Source of the DNA: Apoderus coryli
Taxonomy: Eukaryota; Arthropoda; Insecta; Coleoptera; Attelabidae
Assembly: GCA_911728435.2 (NCBI GenBank)
Contig: OU452207.1
Location: 18,377,682-18,441,681, forward strand
Length of the DNA: 64,000 nt
Direction of reading: 5' to 3'
Made by a program: the position numbers and the translations under genes. The notes under the pieces were generated by a model, which had not been told where the DNA came from, did no database searches, and worked only from the letters and a program-made list of their open reading frames with translations. Positions 10,561 through 20,245 of the stretch are shown piece by piece (the stretch's first letter is position 1; the number at the start of each line of letters is the position of its first letter).

Positions 10561-11433
10561 TATGTTGATGATATAATCACGGCAATTCCAAACGATAAAA
10601 GTGCTGAAATCCTTGAAGTTTTCAATCAGTTCCACCCCCGCCTTCAATTTACAATAGAACTCGAAAATAATAATGAATTACCTTTTCTGGATACAATAGT
10701 TATTAAGAATTTCGACAACAAACTGTTGACGGATTGGTATCAAAAACCAACTTTTTCTGAGCGTTTTCTAAACTTCTTTTCTTCTCACCCATTTTCACAG
10801 AAAATTAATATTATTCAAAACTTAAAATATAGGGCTTTACACTTATCTGGTCAACAATTTTGGGACCAGAATCTAAACAAAATAAAAGAATATTTGATAA
10901 AGAACAATTATCCAATGAGTATTATAAGACGCTTCTTATATCATGATCACCAAACACAACCTCCAGATGATATAGCTACCACCATTAATATTAAATATTT
11001 TAAAATCCCTTATGTCAAAAACTTATCTGAGAAACTAACGAAGATTTTAAATAAGAGTAGTGTCAAGGTTTGTTTAAAATGCGAAAACACTAATAAAAAG
11101 TTTTTCTCTCAATTAAAATCTAGAACCCCGAATGATTCAAATCTGGGTTAGTGAACGAACAGATACTTGAAAACTAGAATCAGCGAACACAAAAGAGACT
11201 CTACTAACATTTTAAACCCTATAAAAAGAAAACCTAATCCTACAGCACTTGCCCAACATACGCTTGACCACTTACATCGTTTTGATTTTGACAATACTAA
11301 AATTGTTAGCCAACAAAAAATATTAAAAAAACGTTTAATGGACGAAATGATTTGTATTAAAAAAAAGAAAAACTCTATTAACGTCAGAACTGATATTGAA
11401 AATTTAAATTCGGCATATTTTAACATTCTATAG
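10561..11433 (+). pseudogene. PLE-1 RT C-terminal half and GIY-YIG remnant, copy A
   Basis: Resumes the PLE protein with YVDDIITAIPN, the RT active-site block, then PRLQFTIELENNNELPFLD and a long connecting region, ending in RISEHKRDSTN. Compared with copy B about 45 bp are missing near 11150. That loss removes the VYEIPC...VYIGQT part of the GIY-YIG nuclease and shifts the frame. Copy A therefore keeps the RT catalytic aspartates but has lost the nuclease signature; copy B is the reverse. Confidence 0.82.
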
Positions 11434-11885
11434 AAACATCCCTTGTATACCAAATTCACAATTATAATGATACTGTTTCTAGATGTCTGTACCTATGGCA
11501 GGTTTTTGTTTTGTGTTTTTGGTTAGACTGGAATTTTTAAATTGTTTGATGGTTAATAGGTACATTTACATTTTTCACTAAATAAAATACCATCCAGATT
11601 AGACGACTAGTAATATTGTATTGTTGTTATGCTTTTATGTTATTTTATTTAGACATAAGTATACATACATGTGTTCTGTTTGTGCGTGTCTCGTTTATAT
11701 CAAAAATTCTTACCGACAAGAAGAAACAATGATGTAAGTTTTTATAAATTTTATTTGCACATCTTTATATGGATTTTTTATATGTATTATATACGGTTCT
11801 CAACAGGACAAATTTCTGACTTGGTTTCGTTTGTTATACTGATCTTATTATTGTGTTTCTTGTTTTTTTTATTTATGATAACATA
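11434..11885 (+). repeat. PLE-1 3' untranslated region
   Basis: Non-coding DNA after the PLE-1 stop. It is almost identical to 20246-20697, after which copy C continues into sequence that is interrupted here by gypsy-1. No gene is seen. Confidence 0.75.
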
Positions 11886-12257
11886 TGTAAGGATAATAAC
11901 AGTAAATTCAAATAAAACCCGAAAATAATACAAATAATTGAATTTAGTCCGTTAAATACAATAGCTTTTTCTATCCTCGACTATTCTCTAACAATACAAT
12001 CATCTGGCTAACTAAAAGTTCACTTCTCTTTCGACATCTAAATTAAAACTTGTACATTCAGCCTTCTTCAAAATATTAGTCGTTGACATGTTTAGAGAGT
12101 TAACATAAACAAAAACCAAACAGAAAGCAATCTTGGGTTATATGATATAATTATTGAAATACAATAACACACCAAGTAGAATATGAAGTGTGTTAATATA
12201 AACAAGTTGCAGGCCATTGAATAGTACAATGCCCTTATATACCAAAATATTCCAACA
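11886..12257 (-). repeat. gypsy-1 3' LTR
   Basis: A 372-bp direct repeat of 16290-16661. On the plus strand it begins TGTAAGGATA and ends TTCCAACA. It is bounded by CATA. Confidence 0.92.
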
Positions 12258-12384
12258 TTCGGCCATCCTGACCATTGGTCTGTCCTCAGACCTGATACTA
12301 AAACTTGGACATAACTTCAATCTTATAAAAATAGGTGTATTCGTTAAAACAATATAATGAAATAAAAGTATCGTAAATATTATA

Positions 12385-12910
12385 AGCGACGTTCACTTAT
12401 AGTCAGCGTTTGCCAAAAAAAATAAAAAATAATGTTCACTTCTATGGTTAAAAAAAACAAAATTACAACCAACGTTCGCTTCTGGGCAACGTTTGCCAAA
12501 AAAAAAAAATCTTCACATGTGACGTTCGTTTCTAGGCAACGTTTGCCAACAAAAATCACAAGCGTCGTTTGCTTCTAGGCAACGTTTGCCAAAAAAAATC
12601 TTCACATGTGACGTTCGTTTCTAGGCAACGTTTGCCAAAAAAAAAATCTTCACATGTGACGTTCGTTTCTAGGCAACGTTTGCCAACAAAAATCACAAGC
12701 GTCGTTTGCTTCTAGGCAACGTTTGCCAAAAAAAATCTTCACATGTGACGTTCGTTTCTAGGCAACGTTTGCCAACAAAAATCACAAGCATCGTTTGCTT
12801 ATAGGCAACGTTATGCCAAAAAAATAAATCACAAGCGACGTTCGCTTCTAGGCAACTAATGCCAAAAAAATAAATCACAAGCGACGTTCGCTTATTGGCA
12901 ACGTTTGCCA
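12385..12910 (-). repeat. Minisatellite in the gypsy-1 3' UTR
   Basis: About eleven imperfect units of 40-50 bp. Each has a GACGTTCGTTTCTAGGCAAC core, then GTTTGCC and an A-rich run, often followed by CTTCACATGT or CACAAGCG. The two linker types alternate in places, giving a higher-order repeat. In element orientation the array starts right after the pol stop and runs toward the 3' LTR. A 72-codon frame inside it is only repeat translation. Confidence 0.88.
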
Positions 12911-13260
12911 CTAATCCTCTTCGTTTTGTATGCTAATCCACCTTTTGAAATGATCTGCGGCTACAACGGTTCTCTTACATTTGAAACCTTCTCGTAAGTC
13001 TTCAACGTCATATTATCTGTCATTGTCATTAAACAACACAACACTTTTGTGTTGCGAAAAGGAGATGCATTTTCTTGTCACAAATGGCCCAACATGGTCT
13101 ACGTGTAATGTATGAAAAGGATTCGGTTGCCTTTCGATAGGATTCAGCCTGCATTCTCGTCTTGAAGACGTCCGCACTGTAATAAAAGTAAAGGCCAGTA
13201 CTGTTCTTGTCGTATATTTTAATCAACTGTCACCAACATCTGGACTTAATTACGGTAAAT
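12905..13260 (-). pseudogene. gypsy-1 integrase remnant
   Basis: On the minus strand I read PNPFHTLHVDHVGPF, the start of the gypsy integrase catalytic core with its first aspartate. Shortly after comes VEDLREGFKCKRTVVAADHF, a typical C-terminal tail of these polyproteins. Most of the core between them, including the second Asp and the Glu, is missing. Frames also change within the segment. This copy cannot supply integrase. Confidence 0.65.
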
Positions 13261-13261
13261 A

Positions 13262-14113
13262 TCACTCAACTAACTTGTTCGCTATATGAAACTGTTTGTT
13301 ACTATTCTTTATTTTATTAGCTAGAATATTTCGAATTCTACAAATTCGTTCATCTTGCAATTGTGCGGCGGCAATCCAATCAGCTTCTGTCAAGTCCATT
13401 TGAAAAACTTCAACTTCAAGACTAGTACTTGCTATAGGGCTTCTGCTAAGGGCGTCAACATGCGCCATCCTTTCACCGGCCCTACACTCAATATCAAACG
13501 TGTATTCCCGGATCTCCAGCCACCATCCTCCAACACGCGGAATCAGATCTTCTTCTGACAAGGTCGTCCGCAGGGCATTACAATCAGTGACGATCCTAAA
13601 GTTTATACCCAACAAATAGATTCGAAAATATTTTAAGTCAAAAACTACAGCCATAGTCTCGAGTTCATATGAGTGGTACTGCCTTTGATCATATGTTGTT
13701 TGCTTGCTAAAATAGGAAACAACATGCATATTACCAACAGCGTCATATTGAAGTAATATTGCTCCTAGACCAATAGAACTAGCATCAGTATGAAGTTCAG
13801 TTCTTAATTTAGGGTTATATATAGCAAGGATTGAGCAAGATGTAAGCGCCTGTTGAATTTGATAAAATGCTTGTTTCTGTGGAGTGTTCCACAACCAAAT
13901 TGCGTTTTTGCGAGTTAATCTTGTCAGAGGTTCAACAATCACAGAGAAATTCTTGACAAATTTCCGGAAGTAACTCGCTAACCCGAGAAATTGACGTACT
14001 TGCTTAACGTTACAAGGAAAAGGCATATCCAAAACCGCTTGAATCTTTCTTTTTCCTGGCTTCACTCCTACTGCACTGATTTCTCTTCCAAGATATTCTA
14101 TAGTTGTTGCCAA
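13262..14113 (-). pseudogene. gypsy-1 RT thumb and RNase H part of pol
   Basis: An 283-codon frame with VRQFLGLASYFRKFV (RT thumb), LHTDASSIGLGAIL (RNase H first Asp), YHSYELETMAVV and VTDCNALRTTL, ending near DALSRSP. It follows the RT frame at 15129-14098 with a small overlap and a frameshift near 14100. The same protein was originally one frame. Confidence 0.85.
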
Positions 14114-15129
14114 AAATACACACTTACTGATTTTAAAGTAAGGTTATGAGCGCGAAGTTGAATTAACACTTTTTGTAAACGTTCCAGCCCCTCCGCGACC
14201 GTCGATGAAGGTATTATGATGTCATCAATGTATGGAAAGGCAAAATTCATTTTTAACGTTCCCAGAACCTTATTTATTAATGACTGAAAAACCGAAGGAG
14301 CATTTGCTAGTCCAAAAGGCATTCGTAAAAATTCGTAATGACCATCGGGAGTTACAAATGCGGTCTTTTCAATGGAATTAGCAGCCATACGAACTTGATA
14401 AAACCCCGACGCTAAGTCCAAACTTGTAAAATACTTATATCCTCCCAATTTGTCAATCTGGTCGTCAATGTGTGGCAACACACCGCGGTTCTTGATAGTT
14501 ATTGCATTAAGATGCCTAAAATCCACACACATCCTATAGTCGCCATCCTTTTTCTTAACAAGTGTAATCGGGCTAGCATACGGAGAATCAGATTCACGAA
14601 TTATCTCATTATCCAAAAGAATCATATTTCGCAGAATGCCCTTTTCGACCTCGGGCATGCGATAAGGGTAACGAACAACTGGAGTATCGACTATACATTT
14701 TATCTCCATTTCGACAGTATTCGTATTTCCCAAATTTTTCATGGAAGAAGAAATGCAATCCGAAAATTCATGCAATAAGGAAATACATTTTTCTTTATTG
14801 GTCTCCGAAATAGGGCCCAAATTAAGATTATTTAAATCCTCAACTTCGTAAACCTCAATCAAGTTCACAGACAAACTTCTAACAGAGGACAAACTGTATA
14901 AAATTAATCGATCATCACGTTTTACCATAATTACATGTTTTTGATTCATAAAATCTCTACCAACTAATAGATCATATTTAAGGTATTTGTCCGGAACAAT
15001 GATGGCATTTACATGGGCTGAAACCCCTTGTATAGTAACAGTTATATCACAAAGGGAACTACTATTTATAACAGTGCCCATGAAACTACACAACGTCATA
15101 ATCTTTGAATCAATACAATACAATTCCAA
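14098..15129 (-). pseudogene. gypsy-1 protease end and RT part of pol
   Basis: 343 codons holding the C-terminal part of the aspartic protease (YDLLVGRDFM) and the RT palm, with DYRMCVDFRHLN, TSLDLASGFYQV and YIDDIIIPSS. The protease catalytic DSG lies just upstream at about 15170-15178 (minus) in a different frame, so the start of this frame is not the true one. It is separated from the next pol frame by a frameshift. Confidence 0.88.
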
Positions 15130-15254
15130 TCTGTTAACGAGGGACTCTTTTATGATCGTATTTTGAACTGCCAGAGTCTATTAAACAATTAATTTTTTTT
15201 GCCAAAAATTCGAGCATGCTGTAAAAAGATATTAAGATGCACTTCTTTTGCTAA

Positions 15255-16211
15255 TTAATCGACCTGTTGGATTTCCTTTCGTGGAAAAGGACACTTTTCT
15301 TTAAGGTGACCTAGCCTACTGCAATTATTACATTTGACAGGTGGTTTTCTACCATTAACTGAAATGTGACATGGAATACCACAATTGTAGCACGTTTGAC
15401 GCGAGCCTGACGCCCTTAAAACTTCTTTATTGTTCAAATTGCAACGATTAGAATCAGTCCAAGTTGAGGGTTTAACTTTCACTTTATCCACGTTAGAATC
15501 TTTTATTTCGTTAGGCATATCACCCACGGTATTTAGATATGCATATAGAGCATTGGCATCCACATGTTTTGCGGCTCTAACAGTTCGCGATATATTATCG
15601 TCCTTGATGCCACCGATAACTACATCAATCAAATAATCGTCAGGTATGTCTATATTAAGTGCCCTCAATTTAGACATTTTTTTAAAACCATAGTCCCCTA
15701 GATTTTGTCCCGGCTTAGTCTCGTAATTAGCAGCCTCTTTTAATAACTTAGAAAATGGAACAGACTTACGGAAATACAGGCTCATTGATGTTTTAATATC
15801 AGTCCAACTCGAATCATACTCCACATTTTCGTCATACCATTGACGAGCGTTGCCTCGTAATCGTCCAGAGATCAGGCGAAGTATAGTATCGTCGTCCCAT
15901 TGATCACGTTTTGCTAAACTATCTACTTTAATCAGCCACTTATCCACAATCACATCATCCCGATTTGTGTCAAATGTCGGCACTAAAAATTCGTCCCCTG
16001 CACGAAAGACCGACGTACGCCTTTTTAAATCGCTTACTTGTTTTCTTAAACGTTTTATTGTGCGTTTCCGCGTTGATCTGTTCTCAGAAGAACTAGAGCT
16101 CGAATTCGAACTAGCACTATCACTTTCCGAGGACGAGGATGAACGTTCCTCACGGTGACGTTTTTGGACCATTATGCCCGTCGTAGTTTCTTTCGTTTTA
16201 AATCTTCCCAT
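15255..16211 (-). CDS. gypsy-1 Gag
   Basis: 318 codons starting at the ATG 16211, shortly after the 5' LTR. A Ser-rich basic N-terminus is followed by a basic coiled-coil-like stretch (residues about 48-70), a capsid-like domain with GNARQWYDE, and two CCHC-type knuckles near the end (CYNCGIPCH and CNNCSRLGHLKEKC). Gag proteins of this kind assemble the particle and bind the RNA. The frame is intact and the pol genes follow out of frame. Confidence 0.85.
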   Translation of the reverse strand: MGRFKTKETTTGIMVQKRHREERSSSSSESDSASSNSSSSSSENRSTRKRTIKRLRKQVSDLKRRTSVFRAGDEFLVPTFDTNRDDVIVDKWLIKVDSLAKRDQWDDDTILRLISGRLRGNARQWYDENVEYDSSWTDIKTSMSLYFRKSVPFSKLLKEAANYETKPGQNLGDYGFKKMSKLRALNIDIPDDYLIDVVIGGIKDDNISRTVRAAKHVDANALYAYLNTVGDMPNEIKDSNVDKVKVKPSTWTDSNRCNLNNKEVLRASGSRQTCYNCGIPCHISVNGRKPPVKCNNCSRLGHLKEKCPFPRKEIQQVD

Positions 16212-16289
16212 GACGTATAATAAAGAAAATTCACGATAACAACAAAAAAAATAGTTCTAACTGGTTTTTATTATATCCCACCGCTGCTT

Positions 16290-16661
16290 TGTAAGGATAA
16301 TAACAGTAAATTCAAATAAAACCCGAAAATAATACAAATAATTGAATTTAATCCGTTAAATACAATAGCTTTTTCTATCCTCGACTATTCTCTAACAATA
16401 CAATCATCTGACTAACTAAAAGTTCACTTCTCTTTCGACATCTAAATTAAAACTTGTACATTCAGCCTTCTTCAAAATATTAGTCGTTGACATGTTTAGA
16501 GAGTTAACATAAACAAAAACCAAACAGAAAGCAATCTTGGGTTATATGATATAATTATTGAAATACAATAACACACCAAGTAGAATATGAAGTGTGTTAA
16601 TATAAACAAGTTGCAGGCCATTGAATAGTACAATGCCCTTATATACCAAAATATTCCAACA
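16290..16661 (-). repeat. gypsy-1 5' LTR
   Basis: A 372-bp direct repeat of 11886-12257. The first bases inside it (minus, 16289 downward) do not give a primer-binding site I recognise. A TGGGATATAA stretch starts about 9 nt in. Confidence 0.9.
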
Positions 16662-17461
16662 CATAATTTAAAATTAAGAGGATTTCATGTCCGTAAATAT
16701 AATAAATGAAAATAATTTCGTGGCAAAGCGGACTAAAATGTTGGCCTTACCTACACAAGGAATTTTGTTTAATTTAGCAGGGCCCCAGTCTAATTCGATA
16801 GAAACCAGACCGAGGCATGGGTCGACAGGTACTGACGAATTCGTTTCGCTCTTGCTAAATTAAACAAAATTCCTTGTGTAGGTAAGGCCAACATTTTAGT
16901 CCGCTTTGCCACGAAATTATTTTAATTTATTATATTTACGGACATGAAATCCTCTTAATTTTTCATTATTTGGCATTAAGCATCGACGGCAGAACGCTTG
17001 GAGACCACCGTCCGAGCATTGCTGAAACCCAAATATTTGGGAGATGCTGGCAGAAGGATAAAATGGTCTCCTGCTAGCGTTTTGTGTTCATACTATTTTT
17101 ATTTATATTTATTTCTATTTATACGACTGGTTTTACCTATACATTGAGTTTGTTCGGCCTCTGCATGGTATAGGATATGCATTACTATGTACATGTAGAT
17201 GATATGTGTTTACATGTGTCTACTGTTGTGTATCCTATTGTGCTTAAATGCAGGCCGATATTTGTGATGGGCAGCGACTATGGTGCTCTGACGAGCTCAT
17301 AACAAGAGCGAAACGAATTCGTCAGTACCTGTCGACCCATGCCTCGGTCTGGTTTCTATCGAATTAGACTGGGGCCCTGCTAAATTAAACAAAATTCCTT
17401 GTGTAGGTAAGGCCAACATTTTAGTCCGCTTTGCCACGAAATTATTTTCACATAATTTAAA
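16662..17461. mobile_element. Compound fold-back element with 11-bp target duplication
   Basis: CATAATTTAAA at 16662-16672 and 17451-17461 brackets a 778-bp unit. Inside, about 148 bp at 16708-16855 is repeated inverted at 17303-17449. A second inverted relation links 16673-16784 with 16853-16975. No coding capacity. An 11-bp duplication would suit a Mutator-like family, but no transposase supports that. The left duplication abuts the gypsy-1 LTR. Confidence 0.65.
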
Positions 17462-17803
17462 GTTTTAAGTGCTATCAAAATTATTTGATTAATTTTTTTA
17501 ATTGTTTTTTAACTTTTCTTTTCGAGTTATTCTACCCTATTATATTTTTTAAAATCTATATTACAATTGAACAAATGAGAAAAGAAGAGAAATAGTAGTT
17601 GATATGAGATTGTTATGTGTATCTGTATTTTATATGTAACATTTCATTATTATATTTGGGAACCTTGTTCTTTTCAGTTGTGCCCTGAGGATGACAATAA
17701 AGATTGTCGAAACGTTGGCTTAAAATACATTAGTTTCTTTTACAAAAGACCTAAAACCCATTATTTTCTCACTATAACAATAATAGAGGTCGTAAAAATT
17801 GAA
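17451..17803 (+). repeat. PLE-1 3' region with hammerhead-like motif
   Basis: The first roughly 100 bases match 20697-20790, the continuation of PLE-1 copy C beyond the gypsy-1 target site. This shows that gypsy-1 and the fold-back unit interrupted one PLE-1 tail. A hammerhead-like motif follows at 17682-17719. No gene is seen. Confidence 0.55.
17682..17719 (+). ncRNA. Hammerhead-ribozyme-like motif (PLE-1)
   Basis: CTGAGGA (the CUGANGA core), a 6-bp stem GACAAT/ATTGTC closed by AAAG, then GAAAC. GCC and GGC flank it as a short stem I. One extra base separates the core from stem II. Hammerhead motifs are known in Penelope-like element repeats, which fits the context. Cleavage activity is not shown. 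Confidence 0.5.
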
Positions 17804-18591
17804 AATCACCTGTTTCATCCCTAACTACCTAAATATGTTAAGGGATTATGGATTTTATTGCAATATCTTAAATATATATATATATTTACTAATATTGTCC
17901 ACCAGGTATAAACCCCTTGTTTAAAAGTTGTGAAAGTTGCGAATTTTTGATAATAGTTTTTCCTACAAATTTGCTTTTAATTTTTTAACGAAGGAAGATA
18001 GCAATTTTTTTTTACAAAAGTTGCTTAGAAAAATTAGATCTTTGGAACTATATAAAAATATAGGTATATTTCTGGAAAATTAAAGTTGTTGACGTCATTT
18101 ACTTTAGTTTCCAAATTTGGAAAATTAGTAAATAAATCAAAATAGTAACATTATGAAATCCTTAACTTTCTGTTCAGTATCTGTGTCGAGAGCTTTCAAC
18201 TTTTCTAAAAATGTTCGATCTAATTCACTTTCAAAAACAGGTTCCGCTTTGATTTATTCATTTTTTATTGAACTGCCGTATTTGTCACTATTTTCTTTAC
18301 TTTAACTTGATTTGTAACTTAAACTTTCTTTGTATTTTACATTAGAGTAAGAGGCATTGCCTAACTGGGTATTCAAATCGAATAAACGGTAAATGGCATA
18401 TTTTCTAGAACGCATCATTCATTATGAGTAGAAATGCGAAAAATACCCTTAATATTAGTTTATTAGTTCTTTTGTCATGTAATGAGGTTTATACCTGCTG
18501 GACAATATTAGTAAATATATTTATATTTAAGAAGCAATAAAATCCATAATCCCTTAACACATTTAGGTAGTTAGGGATTAAAGAGGTGATT
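17804..18591. mobile_element. MITE-A, non-autonomous element with ~110-bp terminal inverted repeats
   Basis: 17804-17913 is the imperfect reverse complement of 18482-18591; the outer ends read AATCACCT and AGGTGATT. The interior has no coding capacity. Its left half recurs at 37084-37282 and its right half at 42905-43340, where the same family is split by later insertions. Superfamily unknown. Confidence 0.7.
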
Positions 18592-18775
18592 GTATTATTT
18601 AGGTACCTACCTGTATTCTAGTATATCACAGGTATAATATTATGTGTATTTACCAATCATATTAACCGTATTTACCAATTCTTTCGTATTTAAAGCCGAG
18701 GTTTCCCATTTGTATGTCATTCGAAAAAAAACTTTCTGTAGTAAACTTGTGCTAGTGTGCTAATAATTTTTTTTA
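18592..18775. repeat. Repeat shared with 43341-43514
   Basis: Non-coding; almost identical to the sequence to the right of the other MITE-A right half, including the TAGGTACCTACCT stretch. The common flank means the two loci were duplicated as a block or that MITE-A is part of a larger unit. Confidence 0.6.
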
Positions 18776-18806
18776 AGAATATCGTCGTATACTAAAGATA
18801 GCCGAT

Positions 18807-19073
18807 ATGGATCCAGAAACTTTAAACGCCTACATTTGCGTGATAAACTTCAAATTAAAGCAAATACGAACCAGACGACGACCAAAAGACTACTGCATTA
18901 GAGCAGTGCTCAACCAGGCTAGGCTAAATGCTGAACAGCAATTACGCCAGAAAAAAACATCAGCCGAATCAATGGGTTCGACATCCGACAAGATTTCTGG
19001 TGAACTTGTTTCCAGAAAGCTAGACACTACAACTAACACTAACAATGTGAAGTTGAACAAACGGTTCTTTTAA
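18807..19073 (+). CDS. Small basic ORF of PLE-1 5' region, 88 aa
   Basis: Starts MDPETLNAYICV and is rich in Lys, Arg and Gln; no domain is recognised. The same frame in copy B (53171-53356) is cut to 61 codons by a TAG where this copy has AAG. Its presence at the 5' end of two PLE-1 copies suggests it belongs to the element rather than to the host. It may be non-functional. Confidence 0.4.
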   Translation: MDPETLNAYICVINFKLKQIRTRRRPKDYCIRAVLNQARLNAEQQLRQKKTSAESMGSTSDKISGELVSRKLDTTTNTNNVKLNKRFF

Positions 19074-19396
19074 GAACCAAAATAATTTTTCTAAAAAAAG
19101 AATTCAGTTTAATTGAAATATATTGAATATCTACCAGAATTTTCTTTAAACTTTTTATGGTATATTTATTTTCCTTTATTTTTCTTACAGGTTGTTAAAC
19201 TTTGCTTACAAAAGCGTTCGTAAATAGTGGAAAAGGGGTCACAATAATTCGAAATTTGAATTATTTTAAATAAATAATAACTGATGTGTACAATAAAAAT
19301 AAAAAATGAATTTATTTAGAGCTATAGCTTGTCACCAAGAGTCCTACGAAAAACTAATTGACGATAAGGTTACAGAATTATTAGTTTTACACTCAA
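19074..19396 (+). repeat. PLE-1 5' non-coding region
   Basis: Matches 53436-53660 and, in part, 48-200. It includes a splice-acceptor-like pyrimidine tract ending TTACAG near 19190; the same site in copy A is lost through a 12-bp deletion. The part from 19265 is also repeated at 20797-20915. Confidence 0.5.
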
Positions 19397-19400
19397 ATAT

Positions 19401-19739
19401 TGTTATAGTATGTATTCAAAATACAAACTTTCAAATTTTACGCGCGTTATCTCTGTGTGCATGGCTTGCCGCTCTGCCCTGCCGGCCAATCAAATGCCAG
19501 CCAGTGCAGAGCGTAAAGCGTCTGTGCTACATAGATGGGCGAGACAGAGATCGAGATAGACGCGACGCGACCCCTACTTTTGCCTCCAAAAAAGGACTTC
19601 GTTTTGTGCCCTGGTGGCGAATAGATGTAGTGGAAAGTTAATTTATTAATTTTTATTATTATTTTTCCTAACAAAATATTAGTTAGCGTTGTTATTATTA
19701 TAGTAGACAATTCATACTAGAATAATGAAATCGTTAACA
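19401..19739. mobile_element. Solo LTR, 339 bp
   Basis: Begins TGTTATAGTA and ends TCGTTAACA, giving TG...CA ends with a 5-bp inverted TGTTA/TAACA. It is flanked by ATAT at 19397-19400 and 19740-19743. The related repeat at 20797-21000 lacks it and has a single copy of the target. A GC-rich block lies at about 19460-19580. It has no internal region, so it is probably an LTR left by recombination of a gypsy-type element. The 111-codon frame across it is fortuitous. Confidence 0.75.
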
Positions 19740-19743
19740 ATAT

Positions 19744-19918
19744 GGAGAGCTATTCGTACCTGAAGGGCAACAGTTTATTACTTTTTCAATTCTAATATTT
19801 GAATTAAGTCGTCAGGTGGTTGGTGGAATTTCATTAGTTCTATAATTTTATAATAATATAAATCTACCGGGTGTACAGATGTTACGGTTCTAGGAATATA
19901 TTTTTTTTTAGTAAAGGT
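19744..19918 (+). repeat. Repeat shared with 20921-21140
   Basis: The sequence after the solo LTR recurs at 20921-21140, where a further 36-bp stretch is present. Non-coding with several stops. Confidence 0.55.
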
Positions 19919-20245
19919 CGACGAGAAATACCTTGTTTAAACTGTAACAAAGTGTACATAGGTCAGACGAACAGATACTTGATAACTAGAATCAGCGAAC
20001 ACAAAAGAGACTCTACCAACATTTTAAACCCTTTAAAAAGAAAACCTAATCCTACAGCACTTGCCCAACATACGCTTGACCACTTACATCGTTTTGATTT
20101 TGTCAATACTAAAATTGTTAGCCAACAAAAAATATTAAAAAAACGTTTAATGGACGAAATAATTTGTATTAAAAAAGAGAAAAACTCTATTAATGTCAGA
20201 ACTGATATTGAAAATTTAAATTCGGCATATTTTAACATTCTATAG
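19919..20245 (+). pseudogene. PLE-1 GIY-YIG endonuclease remnant, copy C
   Basis: Encodes IPCLNCNKVYIGQTNRYL and then RISEHKRDSTN, the nuclease signature, and continues to the usual PLE-1 C-terminus. The upstream RT is absent and the first part of the GIY motif is lost at the junction. It is the best-preserved version of this domain apart from copy B. Confidence 0.75.

Larger units (their letters stand above)
48..11885 (+). mobile_element. Penelope-like element PLE-1, copy A, with nested insertions
   Basis: A plus-strand Penelope-like element recognised from its RT palm and from a C-terminal region ending in a GIY-YIG endonuclease. It is broken twice: a LINE sits at 7637-10560 inside the RT catalytic motif, and a BEL/Pao element sits at 526-7496. 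Copy B (53.1-57.9 kb) has the LINE but lacks the BEL/Pao, which fixes the order of events. The N-terminal part of the PLE protein is missing in both copies. The 3' untranslated part, 11434-11885, is repeated at 20246-20697. Not functional. Confidence 0.8.
11886..16661 (-). mobile_element. Ty3/gypsy LTR retrotransposon 1, degenerate
   Basis: A minus-strand element with 372-bp LTRs (11886-12257 and 16290-16661) that differ at about two positions by eye. The 4-bp target duplication is CATA (11882-11885 and 16662-16665). Copy C of PLE-1 shows the unoccupied site at about 20695. Gag is open. The protease is out of frame, pol is split and most of the integrase core is gone. The near-identical LTRs beside such a damaged interior suggest a recently mobilised defective copy. 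Confidence 0.9.

Noticed and set aside
12385..12910. Possible CRISPR array
   Set aside because: Units are imperfect and contiguous without distinct unique spacers, the context is a eukaryotic retrotransposon 3' UTR, and no cas genes exist.
19306..19641. 111-codon frame
   Set aside because: It runs across the boundary of the solo LTR and is not conserved in the empty-site copy.
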